From: UBA1227 sp045642705
GTDB lineage: Bacteria; Bacillota; Clostridia; Oscillospirales; Acutalibacteraceae
NCBI GenBank assembly: GCA_045642705.1
Contig: JAZUJK010000020.1
Span: forward strand, 1-45,249
DNA length: 45,249 nt
Direction of reading: 5' to 3'
This document shows positions 7,642 through 15,575 of the stretch, in pieces; positions within the stretch are counted from its first letter, which is position 1; the number at the start of each line of letters is the position of its first letter. The notes below the pieces were generated by a model that searched no databases, was not told the origin of the DNA, and was given only the letters and a program-made list of their open reading frames with translations. Both the position numbers and the translations under genes were made by a program.

Positions 7642-8181
7642 ATGGCAAACAAATACACAGGAACACAAACAGAGAAAAACCTTGAGGCTGCTTTTGCTGG
7701 CGAGTCTCAAGCTAGAAATAAGTACACCTATTTCGCATCCAAAGCTAAAAAAGAAGGCTACGAGCAGATAGCCGCTCTCTTCGAGAAGACAGCTAACAAC
7801 GAAAAAGAGCATGCTAAAATGTGGTTCAAAGAGCTCGAAGGAATCGGCGATACAGCTGAGAACCTCGCTGCAGCTGCTGATGGTGAGAACTATGAGTGGA
7901 CTGATATGTATGAGGGATTTGCTAAAACAGCTGAGGAAGAGGGCTTCACAGCACTCGCTGCAAAGTTCCGTATGGTAGCTGCAATTGAGAAGCACCATGA
8001 AGAGAGATATCGTGCACTTCTTCACAATGTTGAGGCACAGGAAGTATTTGAAAAGAGCGAAGTTAAAGTATGGGAATGCCGCAATTGTGGTCATATCATC
8101 GTTGGAACTAAGGCTCCGGAAATTTGCCCAGTTTGCGCTCATCCACAGGCTTACTTTGAAGTAAACGCAGAAAATTATTAA
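7642..8181 (+). CDS. rbr: Rubrerythrin
   Basis: This 179-residue protein has an N-terminal ferritin-like four-helix di-iron domain with the ExxxHxx-type ligands (AGESQARNKY, FEKTANNEKEHAKMW, AAIEKHHEER). A C-terminal rubredoxin-like FeS4 site uses C146-x2-C149 and C162-x2-C165. Rubrerythrins reduce hydrogen peroxide in the cytoplasm of anaerobes using electrons from rubredoxin or NAD(P)H donors. AAAGGAGGTCATAATT gives a near-perfect RBS and the promoter is consensus, consistent with an abundant stress protein. A membrane protein gene follows after 17 bases and is probably co-transcribed. Confidence 0.97.
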   Translation: MANKYTGTQTEKNLEAAFAGESQARNKYTYFASKAKKEGYEQIAALFEKTANNEKEHAKMWFKELEGIGDTAENLAAAADGENYEWTDMYEGFAKTAEEEGFTALAAKFRMVAAIEKHHEERYRALLHNVEAQEVFEKSEVKVWECRNCGHIIVGTKAPEICPVCAHPQAYFEVNAENY

Positions 8182-8198
8182 TCAATTTAGGAGTTCGT

Positions 8199-9035
8199 AT
8201 GATAAAGGTTAAGAAACTCTTTAGCGAGTATGATATGACTTGGCCAAAAGTCATAATTCTCGCTATAATATCGGCAGTTTTCACTGCAGCGATGTTGCTT
8301 ATACCTGCAACAGAAAAAACTTCATTTAGGGATATAGGAGTAAATCTCGATGTCTGGATTCTCTTTGCCATGTTCATAATCTTGAACTGTAAGAAATGGC
8401 AGGAAGCATCGCTCAAGACATTCGTATTTTTCCTAATCAGCCAACCGCTAATTTATTTGTTACAAATTCCTTTTGGGGCAATGAGTTTTGCGATGGCACT
8501 TAGTTGGTACAAACAATGGGCTGTTATAACAGTTCTCACTTTACCAGGTGCTGCAATAGCATTCCTTGTTAAGAAACAAAATGTTTTATCAATTCTAGTT
8601 CTATCTGTTGCAACTGGATATCTCGCTTATATGGGCGTTAATTACTTGCAACATGCAATTTCTAATTTCCCTTACCATTTGCTATCAGCAATCTTTTGTT
8701 TCTTACTTTCACTATTCCTTGTGCTTGTAAGTTTTGATAAAAAGATGACTCGAGCAAATGCGTTCGCAGTTATTGCAATTGTCATAGTTGCTGCATTTGT
8801 ATTCACAAGTGTGAAACACAATACATCAATTAATCTCGGAAGCGGGAATTGGTCATATAGCATTGATAAGCCAGATAAAGTCACAGCTTCTATTACAGAT
8901 GATGGCAAGATTAAGCTTCGCAGCAAGCACGATGGTACTTGCTACTTATATCTCACAAATGATTCCGGCGAAACTAAAACATACCTTGTTACAATAACAG
9001 GCGGAAACATTCGTACAGATAGAATGGAAGACTAA
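8199..9035 (+). CDS. Hypothetical membrane protein with C-terminal soluble domain
   Basis: This 278-residue protein is not recognised. About seven hydrophobic segments fill residues 18-205 (IILAIISAVFTAAMLLIP, LVLSVATGYLAYMG and others). The last 70 residues form a polar beta-rich tail (ITDDGKIKLRSKHDGTCYLYLTNDSGETKTYLVTI) that looks like a small extracellular sandwich domain. It follows rubrerythrin by 17 bases with its own RBS (TTAGGAGTTCGT) and shares its terminator. No link between membrane topology and peroxide stress can be shown from sequence. Confidence 0.75.
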   Translation: MIKVKKLFSEYDMTWPKVIILAIISAVFTAAMLLIPATEKTSFRDIGVNLDVWILFAMFIILNCKKWQEASLKTFVFFLISQPLIYLLQIPFGAMSFAMALSWYKQWAVITVLTLPGAAIAFLVKKQNVLSILVLSVATGYLAYMGVNYLQHAISNFPYHLLSAIFCFLLSLFLVLVSFDKKMTRANAFAVIAIVIVAAFVFTSVKHNTSINLGSGNWSYSIDKPDKVTASITDDGKIKLRSKHDGTCYLYLTNDSGETKTYLVTITGGNIRTDRMED

Positions 9036-9048
9036 TATTTATGGATTT

Positions 9049-9077
9049 GGAGCAGCTCTAATTAGCTGCTCCTTTTT
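9049..9077 (+). terminator. Rho-independent terminator after the rubrerythrin operon
   Basis: GGAGCAGCT (9049-9057) pairs perfectly with AGCTGCTCC (9064-9072), loop CTAATT, followed by TTTTTATTT. Confidence 0.9.
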
Positions 9078-9153
9078 ATTTGATTCATTATATGCTATAA
9101 TTTGTTTTGCATTGCATCTCATTTAAGAGAGCAGTAGCAAAGGAGACAAAATT

Positions 9154-9753
9154 ATGAAAAAAGAAAGAATAGACAACAAAATTCTAAACGAGACCAAAAT
9201 AGCTGTTCTCATTGCAATTATTATATTGATGGCTTTCACACCTATTGGATATCTCAAAACAGCTGGAGTCGAAATAACACTGATTACAATTCCTGTAATA
9301 GTCGGAGCTGTCCTCATGGGCAGAAAAGTCGGAGCAGTTCTCGGTCTTGTTTTCGGAGCTACAAGCTTCATACAGGCCTTCTCTGGAATGTCCGCATTTG
9401 GCCTTGCCCTATTCACAATCAATCCCATATTCTGCTTTATCATGTGTGTCCCAACAAGAATTCTTGTAGGCTATATAACTGGATTGTTCTTTGAAAAGAC
9501 ACCGGATAAAAGCATATTCTATTTTCTATCCGGACTTGTTGGTTCATTGCTAAACACATTGCTATTTGTTGGAACGTTTCTCCTGTTCTATTGGCACAGT
9601 GACTATGTTGTTGGACTGACACAAGCCTTTGGAACCGTAGGAATTCTTGCATTCATTATCGCTTTTGTAGGCGTAAACGGACTAGTAGAAGCAATCGCCT
9701 GCACTATCATATCAGGTGGACTTATAGCCGCTCTTAAAAAGGCAAATATTTAG
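9154..9753 (+). CDS. ECF transporter S component (vitamin-binding membrane subunit)
   Basis: A 199-residue protein with five to six membrane helices. The first helix and loop read 'LMAFTPIGYLKTAGVEITL', followed by 'IPVIVGAVLMGRKVGAVLGLVFGATS', which match S components of energy-coupling-factor transporters in the PF12822 group (folate/pantothenate-type). The S unit binds the vitamin and docks with shared EcfT/EcfA subunits encoded elsewhere; none are in this window. The substrate is not decidable from sequence alone. AAAGGAGACAAAATT is the RBS. A TATAAT lies near 9090-9095 without a good -35. A sugar symporter follows 17 bases later, so the two are probably co-transcribed. Confidence 0.8.
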   Translation: MKKERIDNKILNETKIAVLIAIIILMAFTPIGYLKTAGVEITLITIPVIVGAVLMGRKVGAVLGLVFGATSFIQAFSGMSAFGLALFTINPIFCFIMCVPTRILVGYITGLFFEKTPDKSIFYFLSGLVGSLLNTLLFVGTFLLFYWHSDYVVGLTQAFGTVGILAFIIAFVGVNGLVEAIACTIISGGLIAALKKANI

Positions 9754-9770
9754 ATAAGTGAGGAAAAATT

Positions 9771-11243
9771 ATGGACGATAAAACCAACAAACGCAATTTG
9801 CTGTTTTTCCCTGTCGGTACAATAGGACGTGACATGGTATACAACCTTGTCACAAATTACCTTCTCACATTTATTCTCTTTGCGATAGGCCCTACTGCAC
9901 CTCAACTTGCGGCTATCACCGCAATTATGGTTGCGATGCGTGTCTTTGATGCGCTCAACGATCCTATCATGGGAAATATCGTTGACCGCACCCGCACAAA
10001 ATGGGGCAAATTCAAGCCATGGCTTCTTATCGGTATTCTTACAACATCAGTTGTTATCTATCTCATATTTAATACAAACTTGCGCGGTTGGAGTTTCGTA
10101 TGGTTCTTTGGAATCTTGTATTTTATGTACAGCATCACATATACGATGCATGACATCTCCTTCTGGGGCATGATTCCATCACTTGGCACAAATGCATCTG
10201 ATAGAGACAAATTCACTTCTCGCACTAATCTATGTGCAGGAATTGGCGGAACGCTTCTCACAATCGTTCTCCCAATTCTCACAACTGGTGATAATGCTCT
10301 TGGCGGAAGCGCAATTACGGCATATGGCCTAATTGCCCTCGCCATCGCAATTATTGCACCTCTTTTCCTTGCATTTACTATATTTGGCGTCAAGGAAAAC
10401 CGCGACTATGAGAAGGAGCCCGCTCCTCCAATTAGTCTCAAAAAGATTGCGAAAACAATTACTGGCAACGATCAGCTCATGTGGATATCACTCATTTTCC
10501 TTCTTCAGCAGATAGGAAATGATATGATCTTAGGTGGCGTTGGTGCAACATATGTATATTTTGAATTCGGTTATTCTGGTGGCCTCTATTCAACATTCTC
10601 AACCGTTGGAATGGTTGCTACCGCATTCCTTATGATCTTCTATCCTATGATATCTAAGAAGATTAATCGTAAGCCGCTTATGAAGATTATGATGCTTGCA
10701 GCAATTGTTGGTTATATCATAATGCTCGGCGCTGGAATCTTTATGCCTCACGGCAATATGATTAAGTTCTGGATTATGACAATCGGATATATGATTGCGA
10801 ACTTTGGCCAATATGGATTCTATCTCATTATGATGATTTCTATACTCAATACAGTTGAGTATAACGAGTATAAAACAGGTAACAGAGATGATGCTATAAT
10901 CGCATCTATTAGACCTTTCTTTACCAAACTCGCATCAGCAATCGTTGTTGCACTGACATCTCTTAGCTATGCAATATTCCACTTAACAGACCTCACAAAT
11001 AAGATATCTGGTTTTGAGAGTCAAGCTGCCGCCAATGTTATCGACGAAGCTTCCAAATCAAGTCTCATCGACTCTGTTATTCAGAGTGCCGGAAACGGAC
11101 AAGTTGTAGGTCTTCTCCTTGTAATGATTGCAATCTCATTCGTATTTATGGGAGCATCTTACATTCTCTATATGAAGCATTACAAACTCGATGAGGATGA
11201 GTTCCAGAGAATAGTTGGAGAACTTGAAGCAAAAGCAAAATAA
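9771..11243 (+). CDS. GPH-family (MFS) glycoside/pentoside/hexuronide:cation symporter
   Basis: This 490-residue, roughly 12-helix transporter has the GPH signature in the loop after helix 2: 'RVFDALNDPIMGNIVDRTRT' followed by KWGKFKPWLL. The family imports beta-glycosides, pentosides or hexuronides with H+ or Na+. 'NTVEYNEYKTGNRDDA' in the second half is the other typical GPH stretch. No glycosidase adjoins, so the sugar is unknown. GTGAGGAAAAATT precedes the ATG. The gene is terminated by a strong hairpin shared with the convergent STAS gene. Confidence 0.9.
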   Translation: MDDKTNKRNLLFFPVGTIGRDMVYNLVTNYLLTFILFAIGPTAPQLAAITAIMVAMRVFDALNDPIMGNIVDRTRTKWGKFKPWLLIGILTTSVVIYLIFNTNLRGWSFVWFFGILYFMYSITYTMHDISFWGMIPSLGTNASDRDKFTSRTNLCAGIGGTLLTIVLPILTTGDNALGGSAITAYGLIALAIAIIAPLFLAFTIFGVKENRDYEKEPAPPISLKKIAKTITGNDQLMWISLIFLLQQIGNDMILGGVGATYVYFEFGYSGGLYSTFSTVGMVATAFLMIFYPMISKKINRKPLMKIMMLAAIVGYIIMLGAGIFMPHGNMIKFWIMTIGYMIANFGQYGFYLIMMISILNTVEYNEYKTGNRDDAIIASIRPFFTKLASAIVVALTSLSYAIFHLTDLTNKISGFESQAAANVIDEASKSSLIDSVIQSAGNGQVVGLLLVMIAISFVFMGASYILYMKHYKLDEDEFQRIVGELEAKAK

Positions 11244-11253
11244 GATAAAAAAG

Positions 11254-11280
11254 AACCCCGCTCAATTGAGCGGGGTTTTT
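11254..11280. terminator. Bidirectional terminator between symporter and STAS gene
   Basis: AACCCCGCTC (11254-11263), loop AATT, GAGCGGGGTT (11268-11277), with a T run to the right and an A run to the left. It serves the plus-strand symporter and, read the other way, the STAS operon. Confidence 0.92.
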
Positions 11281-11291
11281 CAATCAATAAA

Positions 11292-11588
11292 TTATTCGAT
11301 TGTAAGAATATCTGTGAATCCTGTAATTGAGAATATCTCCATGATGCTCTCAGAAACATTCTTGATTACCATTGTTCCCTTAGTATTCATTTCCTTCTGA
11401 GATGCAAGCAATACACGAAGTCCTGCAGATGAGATATACTCAAGATCAGCGAAGTCAAAGTTAAGAGCTGTAACTTCATCAGGAAGAGCCTTAATCTCAG
11501 CCTCCAACTCAGGTGCTGTTACTGTATCAAGTCTACCTGCAAGTGCGATGGTTGCTGTTGCACCATCTAGAACCTTTTTTATATCCAT
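11292..11588 (-). CDS. STAS-domain protein (anti-sigma factor antagonist type)
   Basis: A single 98-residue STAS domain. The 'LEYISSAGLRVLL' motif carries the phosphorylatable serine pair S53/S54 of SpoIIAA/RsbV-like antagonists. Unphosphorylated family members bind a GHKL kinase/anti-sigma partner and release a sigma factor. No anti-sigma kinase or sigma factor gene adjoins, so the partner must lie elsewhere. AAGGAGGATTTTCTT precedes the ATG. It lies 13 bases after thrH and is the last gene of the unit starting near 12428. Confidence 0.85.
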   Translation of the reverse strand: MDIKKVLDGATATIALAGRLDTVTAPELEAEIKALPDEVTALNFDFADLEYISSAGLRVLLASQKEMNTKGTMVIKNVSESIMEIFSITGFTDILTIE

Positions 11589-11601
11589 AAGAAAATCCTC
11601 C

Positions 11602-12204
11602 TTATTCGATTACATTTTTAATAGCAGCAAGAAGCTCATCATAAGTTTCATATGCTGGAATATTAGGATAATCAGCTTTGATCTGGTCAGTAGTCTTAAA
11701 CAGGAAACCTGCTTTAGAATTCTGAATCATTCCCAGATCATTAAAACTATCACCTGATGCAATAGTTTCAATTCCTGCACTTTGAAGAGCCTTAACAGTA
11801 GTAAGCTTAGATTGCTCACAACGCATCTTAAAGCCTGTTATCTCTCCAGATTCTGCAACTTCAAGTTCATTACAGAAAATCGTTGGCCATCCGAGTTTCC
11901 TCATAAGAGGCTTAGCGAATTGTGAAAAAGTATCACTGATAATAATTACCTGTGTAAACTCATGAAGTGCAAGCAAAAACTCTTTTGCTCCTGGCATAGG
12001 ATCAATTGTCTCTATTACATCCTGAATTTCCTTAAGCCCTAATCCGTGTTCCTTTAGGATAGCCAGTCTATAATTCATAAGTTTGTTATAATCGGGCTCA
12101 TCACGTGTAGTCTTCTTTAATTCTGGAATGCCGGTTGCCTCAGCAAAAGCTATCCATATTTCAGGAACGAGTACACCTTCCAAGTCTAAACAAACTGCGT
12201 ACAT
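11602..12204 (-). CDS. thrH: ThrH-type bifunctional phosphoserine phosphatase/homoserine phosphotransferase
   Basis: This 200-residue HAD protein starts with 'CLDLEGVLVPEIWIAFAEAT', the unusual DxE motif I (D7, E9) specific to ThrH rather than the DxD of SerB. 'SDTFSQFAKPLM' is motif II, K133-region 'RCEQSKLTTVKAL' motif III and 'ASGDSFNDLGMI' motif IV. Characterised ThrH enzymes dephosphorylate phosphoserine and can pass the phosphate to homoserine, linking serine and threonine synthesis. It is sandwiched between an orphan small protein (14 bases upstream) and a STAS protein. AGGAGAAATAAG precedes the ATG. Confidence 0.9.
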   Translation of the reverse strand: MYAVCLDLEGVLVPEIWIAFAEATGIPELKKTTRDEPDYNKLMNYRLAILKEHGLGLKEIQDVIETIDPMPGAKEFLLALHEFTQVIIISDTFSQFAKPLMRKLGWPTIFCNELEVAESGEITGFKMRCEQSKLTTVKALQSAGIETIASGDSFNDLGMIQNSKAGFLFKTTDQIKADYPNIPAYETYDELLAAIKNVIE

Positions 12205-12218
12205 CTTATTTCTCCTAA

Positions 12219-12395
12219 TTAAACGTTTCTTGTTCCGCCGAGACCGTCATGAAGGTCTGTGCGATACCATTTTGCATCAACCCAGTTCCAGAACTGCTGG
12301 ATAGCGCCAGAATGAACTTTTGGCTGAATCTTGCTGCTCAAGTTACCAAGAGCCTTACCAACTTTTTCAAGTATCTCATTAAGTGGAATATTCAT
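12219..12395 (-). CDS. Orphan 58-residue hypothetical protein
   Basis: A short frame with a strong RBS (AAAGGGAGAGGATTAT before ATG 12395) encodes 58 residues. Residues 1-25 (MNIPLNEILEKVGKALGNLS) look like an amphipathic helix; the C-terminal half is aromatic and charged (QQFWNWVDAKWYRTDLHDGL) and ends GGTRNV. There is no signal peptide or membrane segment, so it should be cytoplasmic. It is the first gene after a near-consensus promoter and is followed 14 bases later by thrH. I recognise no family. The RBS, promoter and spacing support translation. Confidence 0.7.
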   Translation of the reverse strand: MNIPLNEILEKVGKALGNLSSKIQPKVHSGAIQQFWNWVDAKWYRTDLHDGLGGTRNV

Positions 12396-12427
12396 ATAAT
12401 CCTCTCCCTTTATTAATTAACATAGTT

Positions 12428-12456
12428 ATTATAACAACATTAAAAATAATTATCAA
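12428..12456 (-). promoter_or_regulatory. Promoter of the small protein-thrH-STAS operon
   Basis: On the minus strand TTGATA (12451-12456), 17 bases, TATAAT (12428-12433), one mismatch from consensus overall. Start near 12421 gives a leader of about 26 bases. It lies immediately after the yfbR stop. Confidence 0.75.
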
Positions 12457-12460
12457 TAAA

Positions 12461-13045
12461 TTAATTGTTCAGTTGATCAAGAGTAAGTGAGAAGCTTGGC
12501 AAAAATTCTTTCATAAAAATCTCCGCCGCCTCACAATTCATTGCATGAATTGCATTCTCTGTTGCTTCTCTTGCTAAATCAAATTCAGCATTGCCCGCTT
12601 TCTGTTCCTCTATGCATTTTATGAGTGCACTAATCTTGTCTGCAGCCTTGTTAAGTTTCCATAGTTCTGCATCATCTTCTGATGGAACAAAGAAATCGGA
12701 ATATTCTGGTTTTAAATCATCTGGCAACATGTCAAGGATCTTGCCTGTTGCCACATCTTCTACCTTACGAAAAGCTTCACGGATCTCATCACTATAATAT
12801 TTTACTGGTGTTGGCATATCGCCTGTAATAATCTCTGAAGCATCATGAAAAAGGCCAATTAGCGCAACTTTGTTGGCATCCAAATTAGTGCCAAGACGCT
12901 TGTTGCTAATGACTGCAAGTGCATGCGCAATAACGGCAACTTCGTATGAATGTTGCGTCAAGGATTCCTGCTCAGTATTGCGCATCAGTGCCCAACGGTC
13001 AATATATTTCATTCTAGAGATAAAAGCATAAAAATCGTTTGACAT
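12461..13045 (-). CDS. yfbR: YfbR-type HD-domain 5'-deoxynucleotidase
   Basis: The 194-residue protein follows the E. coli YfbR pattern throughout: 'FISRMKYIDRWALMRNTEQE' at the N-terminus, metal-binding H in 'TQHSYEV', the HD pair in 'LFHDASEIITGDMPTPVKYY', and a later D in 'KAADKISALIKCIEEQKAGN'. YfbR hydrolyses deoxyribonucleoside 5'-monophosphates and adjusts dNTP pools. The start at 13045 (ATG after AAGGTGAGATAT) is preferred over the upstream in-frame GTG. A hairpin terminator ends only about 25 bases upstream, leaving no room for a separate promoter there. Confidence 0.93.
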   Translation of the reverse strand: MSNDFYAFISRMKYIDRWALMRNTEQESLTQHSYEVAVIAHALAVISNKRLGTNLDANKVALIGLFHDASEIITGDMPTPVKYYSDEIREAFRKVEDVATGKILDMLPDDLKPEYSDFFVPSEDDAELWKLNKAADKISALIKCIEEQKAGNAEFDLAREATENAIHAMNCEAAEIFMKEFLPSFSLTLDQLNN

Positions 13046-13061
13046 ATATCTCACCTTATAG

Positions 13062-13098
13062 ATAAAAATAAAGCCCGCTTGGACTCCAAGCGGGCTTT
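13062..13098 (-). terminator. Terminator between the small membrane peptide gene and yfbR
   Basis: On the minus strand AAAGCCCGCTTGG (13098-13086), a 3-base loop, then CCAAGCGGGCTTT (13082-13070) followed by ATTTTTATC. A 13-base perfect stem; strong. Confidence 0.88.
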
Positions 13099-13109
13099 CA
13101 TAAATTTAA

Positions 13110-13286
13110 TTACTTCTTAGCCTTCTTTGGCTTTGCAGCCTTAGCCATCTTCTTGCCAGCTCTATCATATGTTGCAGAACGTCCTGTATACATAAGAATG
13201 ATTGATATACAAGCGAATACGATACATACCAACATAAGAACGAGAGCGATTATTGCTATGATTGCTATACCGAGTGTTGTAAACAT
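13110..13286 (-). CDS. 58-residue single-pass membrane peptide with Lys-rich tail
   Basis: The frame from ATG 13286 is preceded by AAAGGGGATAAGACT and encodes 58 residues. A long hydrophobic helix occupies about residues 3-33 (LGIAIIAIIALVLMLVCIVF), and the last 25 residues are strongly basic, ending AAKPKKAKK. The topology is predicted Nout-Cin by the positive-inside rule. It has its own promoter (13332-13359) and terminator, so it is expressed as a monocistron or with read-through to yfbR. It diverges from the FHA-SEDS-PBP operon. Similar small basic membrane peptides have many roles; no function is assigned. Confidence 0.7.
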   Translation of the reverse strand: MFTTLGIAIIAIIALVLMLVCIVFACISIILMYTGRSATYDRAGKKMAKAAKPKKAKK

Positions 13287-13331
13287 AGTCTTATCCCCTT
13301 TATAAAATAACTAGTTATAGAAGCATACTAA

Positions 13332-13359
13332 ATTATAAATATGAACAGAATATGAACAA
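13332..13359 (-). promoter_or_regulatory. Promoter candidate for the small membrane peptide gene
   Basis: On the minus strand TTGTTC (13354-13359), 16 bases, TATAAT (13332-13337). The -10 is perfect and the -35 is 4 of 6. Confidence 0.5.
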
Positions 13360-13459
13360 CAGCATATAATATAGAACTTTTTTAGTGTTTTTTATAAGTT
13401 TTGCTAAAAAAACACGCCTTTCCATTAAATTTGACATTCTTTCTCCTATCTTACATAAC

Positions 13460-13488
13460 TTGACTAATAGTTAATATTCACTTAAAAT
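13460..13488 (+). promoter_or_regulatory. Promoter candidate for the FHA-SEDS-PBP operon
   Basis: TTGACT (13460-13465), 17 bases, TAAAAT (13483-13488), each hexamer one mismatch from consensus. Start near 13495 gives a 44-base leader. Confidence 0.7.
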
Positions 13489-13538
13489 CTTCTTATTAAT
13501 ACATATAAATTAAAAGAACTCTGATTGGAGGTGGAATT

Positions 13539-14339
13539 TTGAATACAACATTTATCGTCGAATTCGGACGATGGGTGCTCCCTATTATTGCATTTTATGT
13601 AATTGTAGGCTGTGGTATTTCCCTTGTTCGAGGCAACAAGAGAACAGGCACAATTGGGTATCTCGTAAATTCCGCCAACGGAGATAGAATACCTCTCACG
13701 AGCTACGAAACATCACTTGGTCGTAGTACAGCGTGCGATATCGTGCTGGCATATAATACCGTGTCGCGATTCCACGCCGTAATCGCAAAAAGAGGCGGCA
13801 AATGGGTTGTCTTTGACACGCATTCCAAGACAGGAACCTTCGTAAATGGCGAGCAACTTGACCAGGCCATGCTGACGCCTCATGAGATTGAAAGTGGTGA
13901 CACTTTGATTCTCGGAAATGCCTTATTCACCTTCTTTGAACATCTTCCAAAAGCAATGGAAGAGCCAAAGCAAGAGGAAAATCCAAGCCTATTCTTTGGC
14001 GATACCAAGTGGCATACGGGTGAGATTATCATCCCAAGCAAGCTCAAGATGAATTGTAAAATTCAGAACTGCGTAACCAAAGAAGTTGTCGGCATTGATG
14101 ACTGCGCATCCGTCCTGATTGGTAGAGGACGGGATGCAGATATCAAGATCGCATCTCCATCCGTATCACGTAGTCATGCGCTCTTAACGCGCGTCGACGA
14201 CGGATGGATAATAGAGGATCTTGAATCCGCTGCAGGCACATTGCTAAACGGTACGCCAGTTACCGAATGTACACCGCTCCATGACGGAGACATAATCGAA
14301 ATTTGCGGATTTACACTGAAGTTTACGGATAGCAACTAG
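13539..14339 (+). CDS. Membrane-anchored protein with two FHA domains
   Basis: This 266-residue protein has an N-terminal membrane helix (about residues 10-30, WVLPIIAFYVIVGCGISLV) and two forkhead-associated domains. The first (about 58-115) has 'SLGRSTACDIVL', 'VSRFHAVI' and 'GTFVNG'; the second (about 187-250) has 'LIGRGRDADIKI', 'VSRSHALL' and 'GTLLNG'. FHA domains bind phosphothreonine, so the protein probably recruits targets of a PknB-type Ser/Thr kinase to the wall-synthesis machinery. The start is TTG at 13539, supported by GGAGGTGGAATT. The next gene starts 15 bases after the stop. FHA next to SEDS and PBP genes is a recurring arrangement in Gram-positive genomes. Confidence 0.85.
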   Translation: MNTTFIVEFGRWVLPIIAFYVIVGCGISLVRGNKRTGTIGYLVNSANGDRIPLTSYETSLGRSTACDIVLAYNTVSRFHAVIAKRGGKWVVFDTHSKTGTFVNGEQLDQAMLTPHEIESGDTLILGNALFTFFEHLPKAMEEPKQEENPSLFFGDTKWHTGEIIIPSKLKMNCKIQNCVTKEVVGIDDCASVLIGRGRDADIKIASPSVSRSHALLTRVDDGWIIEDLESAAGTLLNGTPVTECTPLHDGDIIEICGFTLKFTDSN

Positions 14340-14354
14340 AAAGGACTGACACTA

Positions 14355-15575
14355 TTGAATGGATCAAAATGGTTACCAACCATGCTCCTAATTTCAATAT
14401 TCCAAGTCATAACTTTTTCTCAAGTCATTTTCCTTGCAAATGGCGAAATCAATAGAACTGCTCTATTTGTTTTCGCAATTTACACGGTTATAGAATGGCT
14501 CTGGGCTATTGTGTCCACTGTTATCCTTCGTAAATCATCTCTTGCAATTGATTGCCTTGCATTTTTCCTAACAGGAATTAGCCTTGTAATAGTTGCAAGC
14601 TGTACTCCATCACTATTAACCAAGCAATTTATCGCAGTAGTACTGGGAATCATCTCCTATGTTGGTCTACTGTTTGTCATCGCAAATGTCGAACGTGCCG
14701 AGAAATTCCGCATTCCAATGGCAGTTGCAGCAATCCTTCTTCTCATTGCAACACTTATTCTTGCCAAGAACAAGAATGGTGCTTATAACTGGATTGTTAT
14801 CGGTGGCATTTCTATCCAGGCATCCGAGCTTGTAAAGGTTGCATTTGTTTTCGTAGGTGCAGCAACGCTTGAGAAGATTCAGTCAACGAGAAGTCTCACA
14901 ACTTATGTGGTTTTCTCTGTTATATGCATACTTCTCCTATTCCTCATGCGTGACCTCGGTACAGCGCTCATATTCTTCTTTACATTCGTAGTACTCGCAT
15001 TCATGCGCTCTGGTGATATACGTACAATCGTCTTTCTGGCGATGGGCGCCGCGATGCTGGCGGGACTTGTAGTTCTGATAAGATCAGACTATGTTATGTC
15101 CCGTTTCGCAGCATATCGCCACGTATGGGACTATGTTGATAGCAAGGGCTATCAGCAGACGAGAGTACTCACATATTCTGTAAGTGGCGGTCTGCTCGGC
15201 GTAGGCATCGGAAACGGCCATTTGAAGAGCCTTTTTGCCGCTACAGAAGACCTAGTATTTGGTATTTTGTGCGAAGAGTGGGGTATGCTAATTGCCTTCC
15301 TCGTTGCGCTTTCATTTGTTTTCATTTTCGTGCACAGCATTCGCTGTGCCAAGGGTGCTCGCAGCGCATTTTACTCAATCGCAAGTTGCGCCGCCGGTGG
15401 ACTCTTCCTATTCCAGGCAGCACTTAATATATTCGGTGTAACCGATTTCTTACCGCTGACTGGTGTCACACTACCATTCATAAGTCACGGCGGCTCCTCC
15501 GCGATTTCATGTTGGGCGCTGCTCGCATTTATCAAGGCCGCCGACAACAGGACTTGGGCAGGAGGTAAGAAATGA
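14355..15575 (+). CDS. SEDS-family peptidoglycan glycosyltransferase (FtsW/RodA/SpoVE type)
   Basis: This 406-residue polytopic protein has about ten helices. Family landmarks are 'NWIVIGGISIQASELVKVAFV', 'MRDLGTALIFF', 'YQQTRVLTYSVSGGLLGVGIGNG' and the C-terminal 'TDFLPLTGVTLPFISHGGSS'. The catalytic aspartate of SEDS polymerases aligns with D299 in 'ATEDLVFGILCEEWG' (normally HTDFIF). The enzyme polymerises lipid II into glycan strands with a class B PBP partner, here the next gene, which it overlaps by four bases (ATGA). The start is TTG at 14355 after AAAGGACTGACAC. Division, elongation or sporulation role cannot be distinguished by sequence. Confidence 0.92.
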   Translation: MNGSKWLPTMLLISIFQVITFSQVIFLANGEINRTALFVFAIYTVIEWLWAIVSTVILRKSSLAIDCLAFFLTGISLVIVASCTPSLLTKQFIAVVLGIISYVGLLFVIANVERAEKFRIPMAVAAILLLIATLILAKNKNGAYNWIVIGGISIQASELVKVAFVFVGAATLEKIQSTRSLTTYVVFSVICILLLFLMRDLGTALIFFFTFVVLAFMRSGDIRTIVFLAMGAAMLAGLVVLIRSDYVMSRFAAYRHVWDYVDSKGYQQTRVLTYSVSGGLLGVGIGNGHLKSLFAATEDLVFGILCEEWGMLIAFLVALSFVFIFVHSIRCAKGARSAFYSIASCAAGGLFLFQAALNIFGVTDFLPLTGVTLPFISHGGSSAISCWALLAFIKAADNRTWAGGKK

